Source: Rhodanobacter denitrificans (lineage in GTDB: Bacteria > Pseudomonadota > Gammaproteobacteria > Xanthomonadales > Rhodanobacteraceae). Taken from it: a DNA stretch of 51,452 nt. The position numbers and the translations under genes are program-made. The notes below the pieces were generated by a model. The model ran no database searches. It was not told the DNA's origin and worked only from the letters and a program-made list of their open reading frames with translations. Positions 24,695 to 34,453 of the stretch are shown piece after piece (the stretch's first letter is position 1; every line of letters begins with the position of its first letter). Location: assembly GCA_017848855.1 (NCBI GenBank), contig JAFIHF010000055.1, positions 1 to 51,452 on the forward strand, given 5' to 3'.

Positions 24695-27565
24695 TTAACC
24701 CGTGTTCTGCAGCCCCTGCGCCACGCCGTTGACGCAGGCCACCAGTGCCTGCAGCAGGGCGTCGTCCTCGCGTTCGCCGGCGCGCCAGCGCTTGAGCAGG
24801 TCCACCTGCAGCAGACTCATCGGGTCGATGTAGGGATTGCGCAGGCGGATCGAGGCGGCAAGGCGCGGGTCGCCTTGCAGCAGTTCATCCGTGCCCTTGA
24901 GCTTGAGCACCCAGGTGCGGCTGCGTTCGAACTCGGCGCGGATCAGTGCGAAGAACGGCTCGTGCAGTTCGCCGGACAGGCGCGAGAACGCCTCGGCGAT
25001 GGCGAGGTCGCACTTGGCCAGCAGCATCTCCACGTCGTCCAGCGCGTTGGCGAAGAACGGCCAGTCGCGCGCCATCTCGATCATGGCCTCTTCACCGTAT
25101 TCGGCGGCGCCCCATTCCAGCGCGCTGCCCAGGCCGTACCAGCCGGTGAGGATGGAGCGGCACTGCGTCCAGGCGAACACCCACGGGATCGCGCGCAGGT
25201 CTTCCACGCCGCGCATGCTGCGCCGGCGCGAGGGGCGCGAGCCCAGCGCCATGCGTTCGATCACGTCGATCGGCGTGGCGCTGCGGAAGTAGTCGACGAA
25301 GCCCTCGCGCTCGACCAGCGCGCGGTAGGCCTGCCGGCTGCGCGCGGACAGCGCGTGCATGCATTCGCGCCACGGCGTCTCGCGCGCGTCCTCGTCGCGC
25401 GGGCGCAGGCTGGCGCGCAGCACCGCGCCCACGGTCTGCTCGAAATTGCGCAGCGCCAGCGCGCGGATGCCGTACTTGCGGTGGATCACCTCGCCCTGCT
25501 CGGTGACGCGCAGCACGCCGGCCACCGAGCCGCGCGGCGAGGACAGCAGCGCGGGCGTGATGCGCGCGCCGCCGCGGCTGGCCGAGCCGCCGCGGCCGTG
25601 GAAGAACGCCAGCGCGATGCCGTATTCCTTCGCCACGTCCAGCAGCTCCACCTGGGCGCGCTGCAGGCCCCAGCGCGAAGCCAGCGTGCCGCCGTCCTTG
25701 CCGCTGTCGGAGTAGCCCAGCATCACCCACTGGCGGTCGCCGCGCGCGGCGAGATGGGCGCGGTAGAGCGGATCGGACAGCAGGGCGCGCAGGGTGGCGG
25801 GGGCGTTCTTGAGGTCGTCGATGGTTTCGAAGAGCGGGGCGATGTCGAGGGGAACGACGGTGTTTCCCTTCTCCCCTGTGGGGAGAAGGTGGCCCGAAGG
25901 GCCGGATGAGGGGCGGGTGCTTGCGACAGCGTGGCTGGGTACTTTGCTTGCTTCGTTGGTGGTTTCCGGCGAGCTTGACCCCTCACCCCGACCCTCTCCC
26001 CGGAGGGGAGAGGGGGAAAATCCTTCGGCCTCGACCAGGCCCCCATGCCGCGCCAGCGCCAGCACCGCCAGCACGTCGGCGGCGGAGCGCGCCATGCTGA
26101 TGATGTAGAGGCCGATCGCCTGGGCGCCGTAGCGCTGGCGCGCGTCGCGCAGGGCGGCGAACACGGCGCGCAGCGAGGTGGCCACGCTGTCTTCGCTGGC
26201 AACGAAGTCGCGTTCGCCGCGCAGGCAGGCGTGCAGCGCAGCCACACGCTCGGCGGTGCCGCGCCGCGGCCAGTCGGCGTCGTTGAACAGGGCGGCCAGC
26301 GCGTCGTCGTGCACGCGCGAATCCTGCCGGGCGTCGAGCCGCGCGAGGTGGAAACCGAAGCTGCGCACGCGCCACACCAGCCGCTGCACCGCGTAGGCGC
26401 CCGCGTGCAGGCCGCGGTGGTCGACCAGGCTGGCGGCGATCAGTTCGAGGTCGTCGCGCAGTTCGTCGGCGGAGGCGTAGGCCTCCGGATGCTCGTCCTC
26501 GTGGGTGGCTTCGAGCCGCGCGCCGATCAGGGTGAGCAGGCAGCGGTAGGGCATGTCGGCGTGGCGCGGACGGATGCGCGCCGCGGCTTGCGGGAAGCGC
26601 GCGCGGTAATCGTCCAGCCGCTGGCGCAGGCGCGGGTTCACCTGCACGCGGCCCTCGGTCTGGCTGAGCAGGCGCGCCAGCGCGCCGACGTCGGCGATGT
26701 AGCGCTCCAGCACCTGTGCGCGCTGGCTGGCGAGGCTGGCGGCGATGGTGTCGGCGCCCACGTTGGGGTTGCCGTCCATGTCGCCGCCCACCCAGGTGGC
26801 GAAGCTGAGCAGGCGCGGCAGCGGCACGGCCACGCCGTACACCGCCTGCAGCGCGTCGGCCAGCGACTCGTACAGCGCGGGCACGATGCGGTAGATCGGG
26901 TCGGCGAGGTAGAAGCCCACGTGGTCGCGCTCGTCCTGCACGCTGGGTCGCACCGGCGAGGCCTCGGCGGTCTGCCAGCCGGCGGTGAGCGCCATGTGGA
27001 TGCGCTCCTCGTCCTCGTCGCGCTCCTGCGGCGTGCGGCCGGCATCGAAGCCGTCGACCAGCGCGCGCACGATCGCCTGCTCCTTCTCCAGCAGCGAGGC
27101 GCGCACCGCCTCGGTGGGATGCGCGGTGAACACCGGCTCCACTTCCAGCTTGAGCAGCCATTCCAGCAACTCGTCCGCCGCCACGCCCTGCGCCTGCAGC
27201 CGCTCCAGCACGTCGCGCAGCGATTCGGGCTGCGGCGCGCCGCCGGCGCGCTGGTAGTCGCGGCGGCGGCGGATGCGGTGCACGCGCTCGGCAATGTTCA
27301 CCGCGTTGAAGTAGGTGGCGAACGCGCGCGCCAACGCTTCGGCGTGCGCGGTGTCGAGGCCGGACAAGGGCGCGGCCAGCCGATCCAGCGGCGCGCGTTC
27401 CTGGCGGCGCGCGATGGCGGCGGTGCGGATGCGTTCCACCTCGTCGAGGAAGGCGGGTTCCACCTGCTCGGCGAGCATGCGGCCGACGAGGGCGCCCAGT
27501 CGGCGCACGTCGTCGCGCAGCGGCGTATCGGGCAAGGCGGGCTCGGAACTGCGGGTGGCGTTCAT
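24695..27565 (-). CDS. ppc: Phosphoenolpyruvate carboxylase with repeat-derived insertion
   Basis: A 956-residue enzyme that carboxylates phosphoenolpyruvate to oxaloacetate to refill the TCA cycle. Active-site motifs are [10 protein letters not shown] (about 140-150), [10 protein letters not shown] and [12 protein letters not shown], and the protein ends with the usual MLQNTG-type tail (GLQNTG). The start at 27565 begins the conserved N-terminal domain. It is unusually long because residues about 516-568 (nt 25862-26020) are a low-complexity stretch that interrupts the otherwise conserved segment between GGLVEAEG and [15 protein letters not shown]. The inserted DNA is a palindromic intergenic repeat. 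Function may be preserved if it forms a surface loop. Confidence 0.95.
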   Translation of the reverse strand: MNATRSSEPALPDTPLRDDVRRLGALVGRMLAEQVEPAFLDEVERIRTAAIARRQERAPLDRLAAPLSGLDTAHAEALARAFATYFNAVNIAERVHRIRRRRDYQRAGGAPQPESLRDVLERLQAQGVAADELLEWLLKLEVEPVFTAHPTEAVRASLLEKEQAIVRALVDGFDAGRTPQERDEDEERIHMALTAGWQTAEASPVRPSVQDERDHVGFYLADPIYRIVPALYESLADALQAVYGVAVPLPRLLSFATWVGGDMDGNPNVGADTIAASLASQRAQVLERYIADVGALARLLSQTEGRVQVNPRLRQRLDDYRARFPQAAARIRPRHADMPYRCLLTLIGARLEATHEDEHPEAYASADELRDDLELIAASLVDHRGLHAGAYAVQRLVWRVRSFGFHLARLDARQDSRVHDDALAALFNDADWPRRGTAERVAALHACLRGERDFVASEDSVATSLRAVFAALRDARQRYGAQAIGLYIISMARSAADVLAVLALARHGGLVEAEGFSPSPLRGEGRGEGSSSPETTNEASKVPSHAVASTRPSSGPSGHLLPTGEKGNTVVPLDIAPLFETIDDLKNAPATLRALLSDPLYRAHLAARGDRQWVMLGYSDSGKDGGTLASRWGLQRAQVELLDVAKEYGIALAFFHGRGGSASRGGARITPALLSSPRGSVAGVLRVTEQGEVIHRKYGIRALALRNFEQTVGAVLRASLRPRDEDARETPWRECMHALSARSRQAYRALVEREGFVDYFRSATPIDVIERMALGSRPSRRRSMRGVEDLRAIPWVFAWTQCRSILTGWYGLGSALEWGAAEYGEEAMIEMARDWPFFANALDDVEMLLAKCDLAIAEAFSRLSGELHEPFFALIRAEFERSRTWVLKLKGTDELLQGDPRLAASIRLRNPYIDPMSLLQVDLLKRWRAGEREDDALLQALVACVNGVAQGLQNTG
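25862..26020. repeat. Palindromic repeat inserted in frame within ppc
   Basis: The segment contains two hairpins: CTTCTCCCC/GGGGAGAAG (25868-25888) and CCCTCTCCCC/GGGGAGAGGG (25992-26014). The CCCTCACCCC-ACCCTCTCCCC wording is shared with intergenic repeats at 43604-43734 and about 51228-51262. Its length of about 159 bases is a multiple of three and it contains no stop in the ppc frame. Confidence 0.75.
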
Positions 27566-27696
27566 CACGGCGGCATCGGCTTGCAGGGGCGGAAGCCCAA
27601 GCCTAGCGCATGCGCAGCTGTTTTGCTGCAATGCCGCAAAACCCTTCGATCGACGGTCGCGCGGCCTCGCCGAGGCACGTTCGCGGCTCGCGCCGC

Positions 27697-27702
27697 TATA
27701 AT
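27697..27702 (+). promoter_or_regulatory. -10 element TATAAT of ahcY
   Basis: A consensus TATAAT lies 9 nt upstream of the SAH riboswitch. Transcription would start near 27709, just before the first riboswitch stem. No strong -35 hexamer is visible at the expected distance. Confidence 0.65.
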
Positions 27703-27710
27703 CTCCGGTT

Positions 27711-27782
27711 CCCGTCGAGGGGCGCTGCGACCGTGGGTTATTCCCGGCCAGGCTCGACGGCCTTTCCCTGCAACGGCGCCCG
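27711..27782 (+). ncRNA. SAH riboswitch (RF01057 type) upstream of ahcY
   Basis: The leader matches the S-adenosylhomocysteine riboswitch architecture. P1 pairs CCGTCGAG (27712-27719) with CTCGACGG (27753-27760). The conserved core GGGCGCTGCGACC follows the 5' strand. An internal hairpin forms around GTGGGTTATTCCCGG. A downstream pseudoknot strand GCGCCC (27776-27781) is complementary to GGGCGC (27720-27725). The class normally sits in front of ahcY and raises expression when SAH accumulates, which fits the gene that follows. Identification is from pattern; no covariance search was run. Confidence 0.88.
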
Positions 27783-27811
27783 GTTTGTCCCCATCGAAAC
27801 CGGAGTAGCCC

Positions 27812-29248
<1,437 letters not shown>

Positions 29249-29321
29249 TCTTGTTGAATGGTGCGGCCACGGATGGCCGCTGTTTGATCTTCGCGCTCAT
29301 GGACGAGCGCAGGAATACGCA

Positions 29322-29349
29322 ACGGGCGCCGCAAGGCGCCCGTTTTCGT
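29322..29349 (+). terminator. Rho-independent terminator of ahcY
   Basis: Perfect 9-bp arms ACGGGCGCC (29322-29330) and GGCGCCCGT (29335-29343) with a GCAA loop are followed by a T-rich tail. It ends one base before the stop codon of the convergent mazF-like gene. Confidence 0.88.
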
Positions 29350-29742
29350 TTATGCCAACTGCACGATCTGGTTCAGCACCAGCAGCACTTCGGCGAACGG
29401 CTGGTCGGCCAGCTTGCGCATGGGATGCGGCTTGCCGCCGCGCAAGCGCCAGTCGAACGACTTGGGTTGATGGCACAACACATAGCTGGTTGCACCCGAT
29501 TTCCTGCCGCTCGCCTTGCCCGCCGCCACGGCGAAGGGATTCGTCGCGTTGTACGCGGCCGTCGTCATCGGCAAGCCGACAACCAGCGACGTGTGCGCAT
29601 TGAACGCCTTGGGCGACAACACGAGGAAGGGATGCACGTCGCGCATCTCCCGCCCGGCTTGCGGGTTGCAGTCGATCCAGATCACGTCCTGCCGATCCGG
29701 CACCCACGCGCGCGCAGTCTTGCCGGCGGGTTTGCTCACCAC
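29350..29742 (-). CDS. MazF/PemK-family toxin
   Basis: A 130-residue mRNA-interferase-type toxin. The family signature VPDRQDVIWIDCNPQAGREM, then HPFLVLSPKAFN and GLPMTTAAYNATNPF, match the PemK/MazF barrel, close to ChpB-like members. It overlaps the upstream AbrB-type antitoxin gene by 7 nt. Cleavage specificity cannot be read from sequence. Confidence 0.9.
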   Translation of the reverse strand: MVSKPAGKTARAWVPDRQDVIWIDCNPQAGREMRDVHPFLVLSPKAFNAHTSLVVGLPMTTAAYNATNPFAVAAGKASGRKSGATSYVLCHQPKSFDWRLRGGKPHPMRKLADQPFAEVLLVLNQIVQLA

Positions 29743-29990
29743 CGCTCCGCACCGAGACGTTCACCAGCGGCCATGGCCTCGCCGCCATGGCACTCCGGAT
29801 CGAAGCGGGCAAGGCGTTGCGCGAGCGTGAGCGGGGCATCCTCCACCGGGGTGACGACGACACGCCCATTTTCCACGGCCACGCTCACGCGCTGGTCGGC
29901 GCGCAGATGCGCCGCGCGCGCGATGGCCGCCGGCAAGCGCACACCCAGGTTGTTGCCCCAATGCTTGATGTCCAGTACCACGGTCGTCAT
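29736..29990 (-). CDS. MazE/AbrB-type antitoxin
   Basis: An 84-residue protein with an N-terminal SpoVT/AbrB swapped-hairpin domain (IKHWGNNLGVRLPAAIARAA, then VSVAVENGRVVVTP) and a C-terminal acidic tail that would bind the toxin. ATG 29990 is preceded by GAGGTGG; an in-frame ATG at 30020 is less likely because the AbrB domain begins at MTTVVLDIK. Confidence 0.9.
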   Translation of the reverse strand: MTTVVLDIKHWGNNLGVRLPAAIARAAHLRADQRVSVAVENGRVVVTPVEDAPLTLAQRLARFDPECHGGEAMAAGERLGAERW

Positions 29991-30052
29991 GCACCACCTC
30001 GCCCGCATGTGTTTATACACAGTCTATACATGACCGGTTTCAAGAACAACCG

Positions 30053-30610
30053 CTACGGCCGCCAGTTCGCATTGCACTCCCAGAACGCCACCGCGCGCCG
30101 GTACGCCTCGCGGTCCAGCGGCACACCGGAGCCGCCCTCTTCCACGCCGAGCGCGTTGCGCAGCATGGTGATCGGTGCCATCGGGATTTCCTCCGGCTCC
30201 ATGGTGTAGAGGCAGCCGACGATGCCCCAGTCGGCATCGATGGGCTCGCCTTCCTTGGCCAGTTGTTCGCGGCTGTAGAGGATGGGGATGAGCCAGTTCG
30301 CCACCGGCGGCTCGACGCCTTCGAACCAGCGCACCAGCACCGGCAGCTCGGCCTTGGTGCGCGCCTCGTAGGCGCTGCGCAAGAGATGCCGGTTGGCTTC
30401 GGTGATCGGCGCAGTGAGGCAGCGCGTGGAGGTCCAGTTGCGGTGCACGTGCAGCTTGCAGAACGGCGCGTAGCCGTCGAGCACGCGTTCGGGCGCGTGT
30501 TCGTTCAAATACCGCTCGAAGGCTTCGGGCGTGCAGTCCTGGATGGTGTTTCCGCGCGGCTCGCGCGGAAACAGGCGGGCACGCGCGAACGGAGTGAGGA
30601 CGATGGACAT
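30053..30610 (-). CDS. DUF3228 family protein
   Basis: A 185-residue cytoplasmic protein of unknown function. The wording matches the DUF3228 family: PEAFERYLNEHAPERVLDGY, KLHVHRNWTSTRCLTAPIT and the C-terminal WGIVGCLYTMEPEEIPMAPI. No catalytic motif, signal peptide or membrane segment is visible. It stands alone between MazE and the TauE/SafE-like gene, on the same strand as the cbb3 cluster, with 65 nt before it. A role in respiration is not indicated by sequence. Confidence 0.8.
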   Translation of the reverse strand: MSIVLTPFARARLFPREPRGNTIQDCTPEAFERYLNEHAPERVLDGYAPFCKLHVHRNWTSTRCLTAPITEANRHLLRSAYEARTKAELPVLVRWFEGVEPPVANWLIPILYSREQLAKEGEPIDADWGIVGCLYTMEPEEIPMAPITMLRNALGVEEGGSGVPLDREAYRRAVAFWECNANWRP

Positions 30611-30675
30611 GATTCGGCAGGTTCGGGAACAGCCGCCAGCGTAACCCAGCCCGCACCAGTTGCCCGCCGCGCCGC

Positions 30676-31401
30676 TCAGCGGAATCGCGGCCCGCAGCCC
30701 ATCGCCTCAAACGCCGCATGCAGGGCCGGCACCTGCATCAGCCAAGGCGCCGCCATGGTCAGCAGGCCGGCGGCGATCACCAGCGCACCGGCGCCCTGCC
30801 GCACGCCCCGCCGTTGCAGCCAGCGGCCCGCGCGGGCGCCGGACCACGTCAAGGGCAGCATTACCGGCAACGTGCCGAGGCCGAACGCGGCCATGGTCAG
30901 CGCGCCATGCCATGCGCTGGCCTGCATCCATGCGGCGACCAGCAGGGTCGTGCTCAGGCCGCACGGCAACCAGCCCCACAGCAGGCCGGCCGCCAGCCGG
31001 CGCGGCGCGGTGTTCGCCGGCAGCACGTGGCGCAGCAGCGGCTGCAACGCGCGCCAGACCCGCGCGGCCGGTCGCGACAGCAGGTTGAAGCGGCCGCTGC
31101 GGTCGAGCAGGCGCAGGCCGGCCACCACCAGCACCACGCCCACGGCAACCCGCATCGCGATCGCCAGGCCCGGCGCCTCGAACACACGCAGCAGGCCGTC
31201 GCCCACTCCGCCGACCACGGCGCCGGCGAGCACGTAGCCGCCGACGCGGCCCAGGTTGAGCTGGGCTGCGCCGGCCCAGCCGGCGCCCGGCACGCGCGCG
31301 GAGAAGCCGGTGGCGATGCCGCCGCACATCGCGGCGCAATGCGCGCCGCCGAGCAGGCCGCTGAGCAGCGCGGCGGTCAGCGCGAGGCTATCGGGGATCA
31401 T
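30676..31401 (-). CDS. TauE/SafE-like (COG2836) membrane protein of the cbb3 cluster
   Basis: A 241-residue protein with about six hydrophobic segments. It has the SGLLGGAHCAAMCGG motif near the N-terminus and LLWGWLPCGLSTTLLVAAW in the middle, each with a Cys, typical of COG2836/DsbD-like members found next to cco genes. Such proteins are linked to cytochrome oxidase maturation, perhaps by copper or thiol transport. It overlaps ccoS by 14 nt and ends the cco operon. Calling it a sulfite exporter would overstate the evidence. Confidence 0.82.
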   Translation of the reverse strand: MIPDSLALTAALLSGLLGGAHCAAMCGGIATGFSARVPGAGWAGAAQLNLGRVGGYVLAGAVVGGVGDGLLRVFEAPGLAIAMRVAVGVVLVVAGLRLLDRSGRFNLLSRPAARVWRALQPLLRHVLPANTAPRRLAAGLLWGWLPCGLSTTLLVAAWMQASAWHGALTMAAFGLGTLPVMLPLTWSGARAGRWLQRRGVRQGAGALVIAAGLLTMAAPWLMQVPALHAAFEAMGCGPRFR

Positions 31402-31564
31402 CGTCGGACGGCTCCGGCGCGGGCTTCGCATCGTCGTGCAGGATGTCCAGCGCCGGCGTCTCCAGGTCGTCGAACTGCCCCTTGCGCACCGCCCACGCGA
31501 AGGCGCCGATCGCCACCACCAGCAGCACCAGGCTGAGCGGGATCAGCAGCAGCAGGATGGTCAT
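31388..31564 (-). CDS. ccoS: cbb3-type oxidase assembly protein CcoS
   Basis: A 58-residue protein found by translating the gap between ccoI and the TauE-like gene. It starts MTILLLLIPLSLVLLVVAIG, one membrane helix, followed by FAWAVRKGQFDDLETPALDI, the hallmark of CcoS/FixS. The C-terminus is acidic. It is required for cofactor insertion into the oxidase in other bacteria. It overlaps ccoI by 4 nt (ATGA). Confidence 0.92.
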   Translation of the reverse strand: MTILLLLIPLSLVLLVVAIGAFAWAVRKGQFDDLETPALDILHDDAKPAPEPSDDDPR

Positions 31565-33951
31565 GGCCGTGACTCCTCAGGCGCGCGGCGCATCAAGCGC
31601 GAGGCGTTGATGGTGACCACCAGCGAGGACAGCGCCATGCCCAGCGCGGCCCAGCCCGGCGTCACCTGCCCCGTCGCAGCCAGCGGCAGCGCGATCAGGT
31701 TGTAGCCCACCGCCCAGGCGAAATTCTCGCGGATGATGCGGCGGGTGCGGCGGGCCAGCACGATCGCGGCCGGCACACGCCGCAGTTCCGGCGCGGTGAG
31801 CACCAGGTCCGCCGCGCGCTGGGCCAGCGCGGCGCCCTCGCCCATCGCCAGCGACACGTCGGCGCCGGCCAGCACCGGCGCATCGTTGAGTCCGTCGCCG
31901 ACCATCGCCACCGTGCGGCCCTGCGCCTGCAGCTCGCGCACCAGGGCGAGCTTGTCCTGCGGACGCTGGCGTGCCCGCGCGTCGGCGATGCCGAGCGTGG
32001 CCGCCATGCGCTGCACCGCGTCGGCGCCGTCGCCGCTGGCGACATGCACGGCGAGGCCGAGCGACTCCAGCGCACGGACCGTTGCCGCCGCGTCGGGGCG
32101 CACGCCTTCGCGCAGGGTGAAGCAGGCATGGGCGCGCTCGCCGTCGCCCAGCCACAGCCGGCCGTCGTCGGCGCGGCCGGCGGCGAACGGCGCTGCGCCC
32201 AGCCGCCAGTCGCGGCCGTCGACCCGGCCGGCGAGCCCCTGCCCGGGCACCAGCTGCAGTCCCTCGACCGCGAGGCCGTCATCGGCCGCGGCGAACGCGG
32301 CGGCGAGCGGATGGCCGCTGTCGCGTTCCAGCGCGGCGGCGATCGCGCCGGCGCGCGCCTCGTCCAGTTCGGTGAACAGCTCCACCTGGCCGAGTACCGG
32401 GTCCACGCGGCTGAGCGTGCCGGTCTTGTCGAACACGACGTCGGTGACGGCCGCCAGCCGGTCCAGCGCGCCGCTGCGCACCGGCAGGATGCCGCGACGG
32501 GCCAGCGCGCCGCTGGCCGCCGCCAGCGCAGTCGGCACCGCCAGCGACAGTGCGCAGGGGCAGCTCACCACCAGCAACGACAGCACCACTTCGAACGCGC
32601 GGTCGGGCTCGACCAGCCGCCAGCCCACGTACACCGCCAGCGCGGCGAGCAGCACGACGACGACGAACCACGCACCGATGCGGTCGGCCAACTGCGCCAG
32701 CGGCGGCCGCTGCGCCTGCGCCTGTTCCACCAGCCGGGTCAGTTGCGACAGGCGGGTCGCCGCGCCGATGCCGGTGATGCGCAGGCGCGCGGGCGTTTCG
32801 CGGCAATGCGTGCCGGCGTAGACGGGTTCGCCGCGGCGCTTGGCGACCGGGCGCGATTCGCCGGTGAGCAGGGCCTCCTCGAACGAGGCCTGCGGGTCGA
32901 GCAGTTCGCCGTCGGCGGGCACCGCCTCGCCCACCGCCACGCAGGCCACGTCGCCGGCGCGCAGGGCCGACAGCGGCACCGATTCGCGCCCGCCGTCGGC
33001 GCGCTCGCGCACCGCCAGCACCGGCCGCGCGCGCGCCAGGGTGTCGACCTGCGCGCTGGCGATGCGCCGCGCGCGCTGCTCCAGCAGCCGCGCCAGCAGC
33101 AGCAGGAACACGAACATCGCCGCCGCGTCGAACCACACCTGCGCCTCCCCGCGCACGGTGGCGACCACGCTTGCGAGGTAGGCCAGCAGGGTGGAGCCGG
33201 CGACCAGCACGTCCATGCCGGGCCGGCGGCGGCGCAGGCCGTGCCACGCGCCCTCGATGAACGGCCAGCCGGAGTAGAACACCACCGGCGTGCACACCAG
33301 CAGGGTGAACCAGCGGAACAGGTCGCGCGTGGGCACGCTCATGTGGTGCCCGAAATCGAGGTAGGCGGCCTCGGACAGCATCATCGTCTGCATCGCTCCG
33401 AGGCCCGCGACGCCGAGGCGCAGCAGCCATTGCCGGCGCTCCTGCACGCGCTGGCGCTCGGCCGCCGGGTCGCCGGCGAGGTAGGGCCGGTAGCCGAGCA
33501 TCGCCAGTTGCGCCAGCACCGCCGACAGCCGCGTGCGGGCGGGATCCCAGGCGATGCGGATGCGTCCGGTCACCGCATTGGCGCCGGCCTCGAGCACGCC
33601 CGGCGAGCGCGCGAGCGCGCGGTCGATCAGCCAGGCGCAGGCGGCGCAGCGCATGCCGTCGGTGAGCACGGTGATCTCGCAGCCGCCCGGCACCGGCACC
33701 GTGTGCTCGGCGAGCAGTTCCGCGCCGTCCCACGCGCCGAGGTCGGCTGCCTCGGCATCGACGCGCGCGCCGGCGTCGCTGCGCAGGCTGTAGTAGTCGC
33801 CGAGGTCGGCGTCGCGGATCCACTGCGCCGCGGTCGCGCAGCCGTGGCAGCAGAACGCCTGCGGCCGGCCGTCGAACGCCACCCACGCGGGCGCGGCCGG
33901 CAGGCGTTCGCCGCAGTGGTAGCAGCCGCTGGGCTCGACGCGCGCGTCCAC
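31561..33951 (-). CDS. ccoI: Copper-translocating P1B-type ATPase CcoI/FixI
   Basis: A membrane ATPase of about 796 residues that delivers copper for cbb3 oxidase. An N-terminal Cys-rich region (CYHCGERL, FCCHGC) is followed by a heavy-metal domain with GMRCAACAW, eight membrane helices, TGES, the transport motif SCPCALSLAVPTALA, DKTGT, GHPLA and GDGLNDAPVL. The start is uncertain: GTG 33951 lies 13 nt after the ccoH stop and keeps the first CxxC motif; no ATG is suitably placed without deep overlap into ccoH. Its 3' end overlaps ccoS. Confidence 0.92.
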   Translation of the reverse strand: MDARVEPSGCYHCGERLPAAPAWVAFDGRPQAFCCHGCATAAQWIRDADLGDYYSLRSDAGARVDAEAADLGAWDGAELLAEHTVPVPGGCEITVLTDGMRCAACAWLIDRALARSPGVLEAGANAVTGRIRIAWDPARTRLSAVLAQLAMLGYRPYLAGDPAAERQRVQERRQWLLRLGVAGLGAMQTMMLSEAAYLDFGHHMSVPTRDLFRWFTLLVCTPVVFYSGWPFIEGAWHGLRRRRPGMDVLVAGSTLLAYLASVVATVRGEAQVWFDAAAMFVFLLLLARLLEQRARRIASAQVDTLARARPVLAVRERADGGRESVPLSALRAGDVACVAVGEAVPADGELLDPQASFEEALLTGESRPVAKRRGEPVYAGTHCRETPARLRITGIGAATRLSQLTRLVEQAQAQRPPLAQLADRIGAWFVVVVLLAALAVYVGWRLVEPDRAFEVVLSLLVVSCPCALSLAVPTALAAASGALARRGILPVRSGALDRLAAVTDVVFDKTGTLSRVDPVLGQVELFTELDEARAGAIAAALERDSGHPLAAAFAAADDGLAVEGLQLVPGQGLAGRVDGRDWRLGAAPFAAGRADDGRLWLGDGERAHACFTLREGVRPDAAATVRALESLGLAVHVASGDGADAVQRMAATLGIADARARQRPQDKLALVRELQAQGRTVAMVGDGLNDAPVLAGADVSLAMGEGAALAQRAADLVLTAPELRRVPAAIVLARRTRRIIRENFAWAVGYNLIALPLAATGQVTPGWAALGMALSSLVVTINASRLMRRAPEESRP

Positions 33952-33964
33952 CCGCGCACCCGGC

Positions 33965-34453
33965 CTACAAGGCCAGCCGCGCGAACCTGGCGTCGATGGG
34001 CCACTGCCCACTGAGCCGCCACGGCGCGCGGTCCGAAGTGGCCACGACGCGCCAGCCGCGGCCGTTGCCGACATCGCCCTTGCCGCGCCAGCCCAGCTCG
34101 CTGGGCCGCAGGCGCAGGGTGCGCACTTCGGCGGAACCGTCCTGCGCGGTCAGCACCACGGTGAGGTCGCCGCCGCGCGCGATGCGCGGATCGGTCGGCA
34201 CGGCTTCGAGCACACCGTCGTGGTGGCGCAGGATCAGCTCGGCGTCGGCCTTGGCCGTTGCCGCCTGCGGCGCCACCTGCGCGCTCACCGGCAGGTGGCC
34301 GATGTGGGCCACCTTGTCCGGCGAATCGCTCACCGGCCCGGCGTGGTCGACCGCGGCGAACAGCAGGGCGAAGCCGATCACCACCGAGGTCAGCGGCAGG
34401 CCGACCAGCATCCAAACCATGGGTTCGCGCCAGGTGCTGCGGGATGGGTTCAT
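33965..34453 (-). CDS. ccoH: FixH/CcoH family protein
   Basis: A 162-residue protein with one N-terminal membrane helix (WMLVGLPLTSVVIGFALLFA) and a periplasmic domain, as in FixH/CcoH. VDHAGPVSDSP follows the helix, and the C-terminal domain ends in APWRLSGQWPIDARFARLAL. The family helps assemble cbb3 oxidase together with CcoI. ATG 34453 overlaps the ccoG stop by 4 nt. Confidence 0.87.
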   Translation of the reverse strand: MNPSRSTWREPMVWMLVGLPLTSVVIGFALLFAAVDHAGPVSDSPDKVAHIGHLPVSAQVAPQAATAKADAELILRHHDGVLEAVPTDPRIARGGDLTVVLTAQDGSAEVRTLRLRPSELGWRGKGDVGNGRGWRVVATSDRAPWRLSGQWPIDARFARLAL

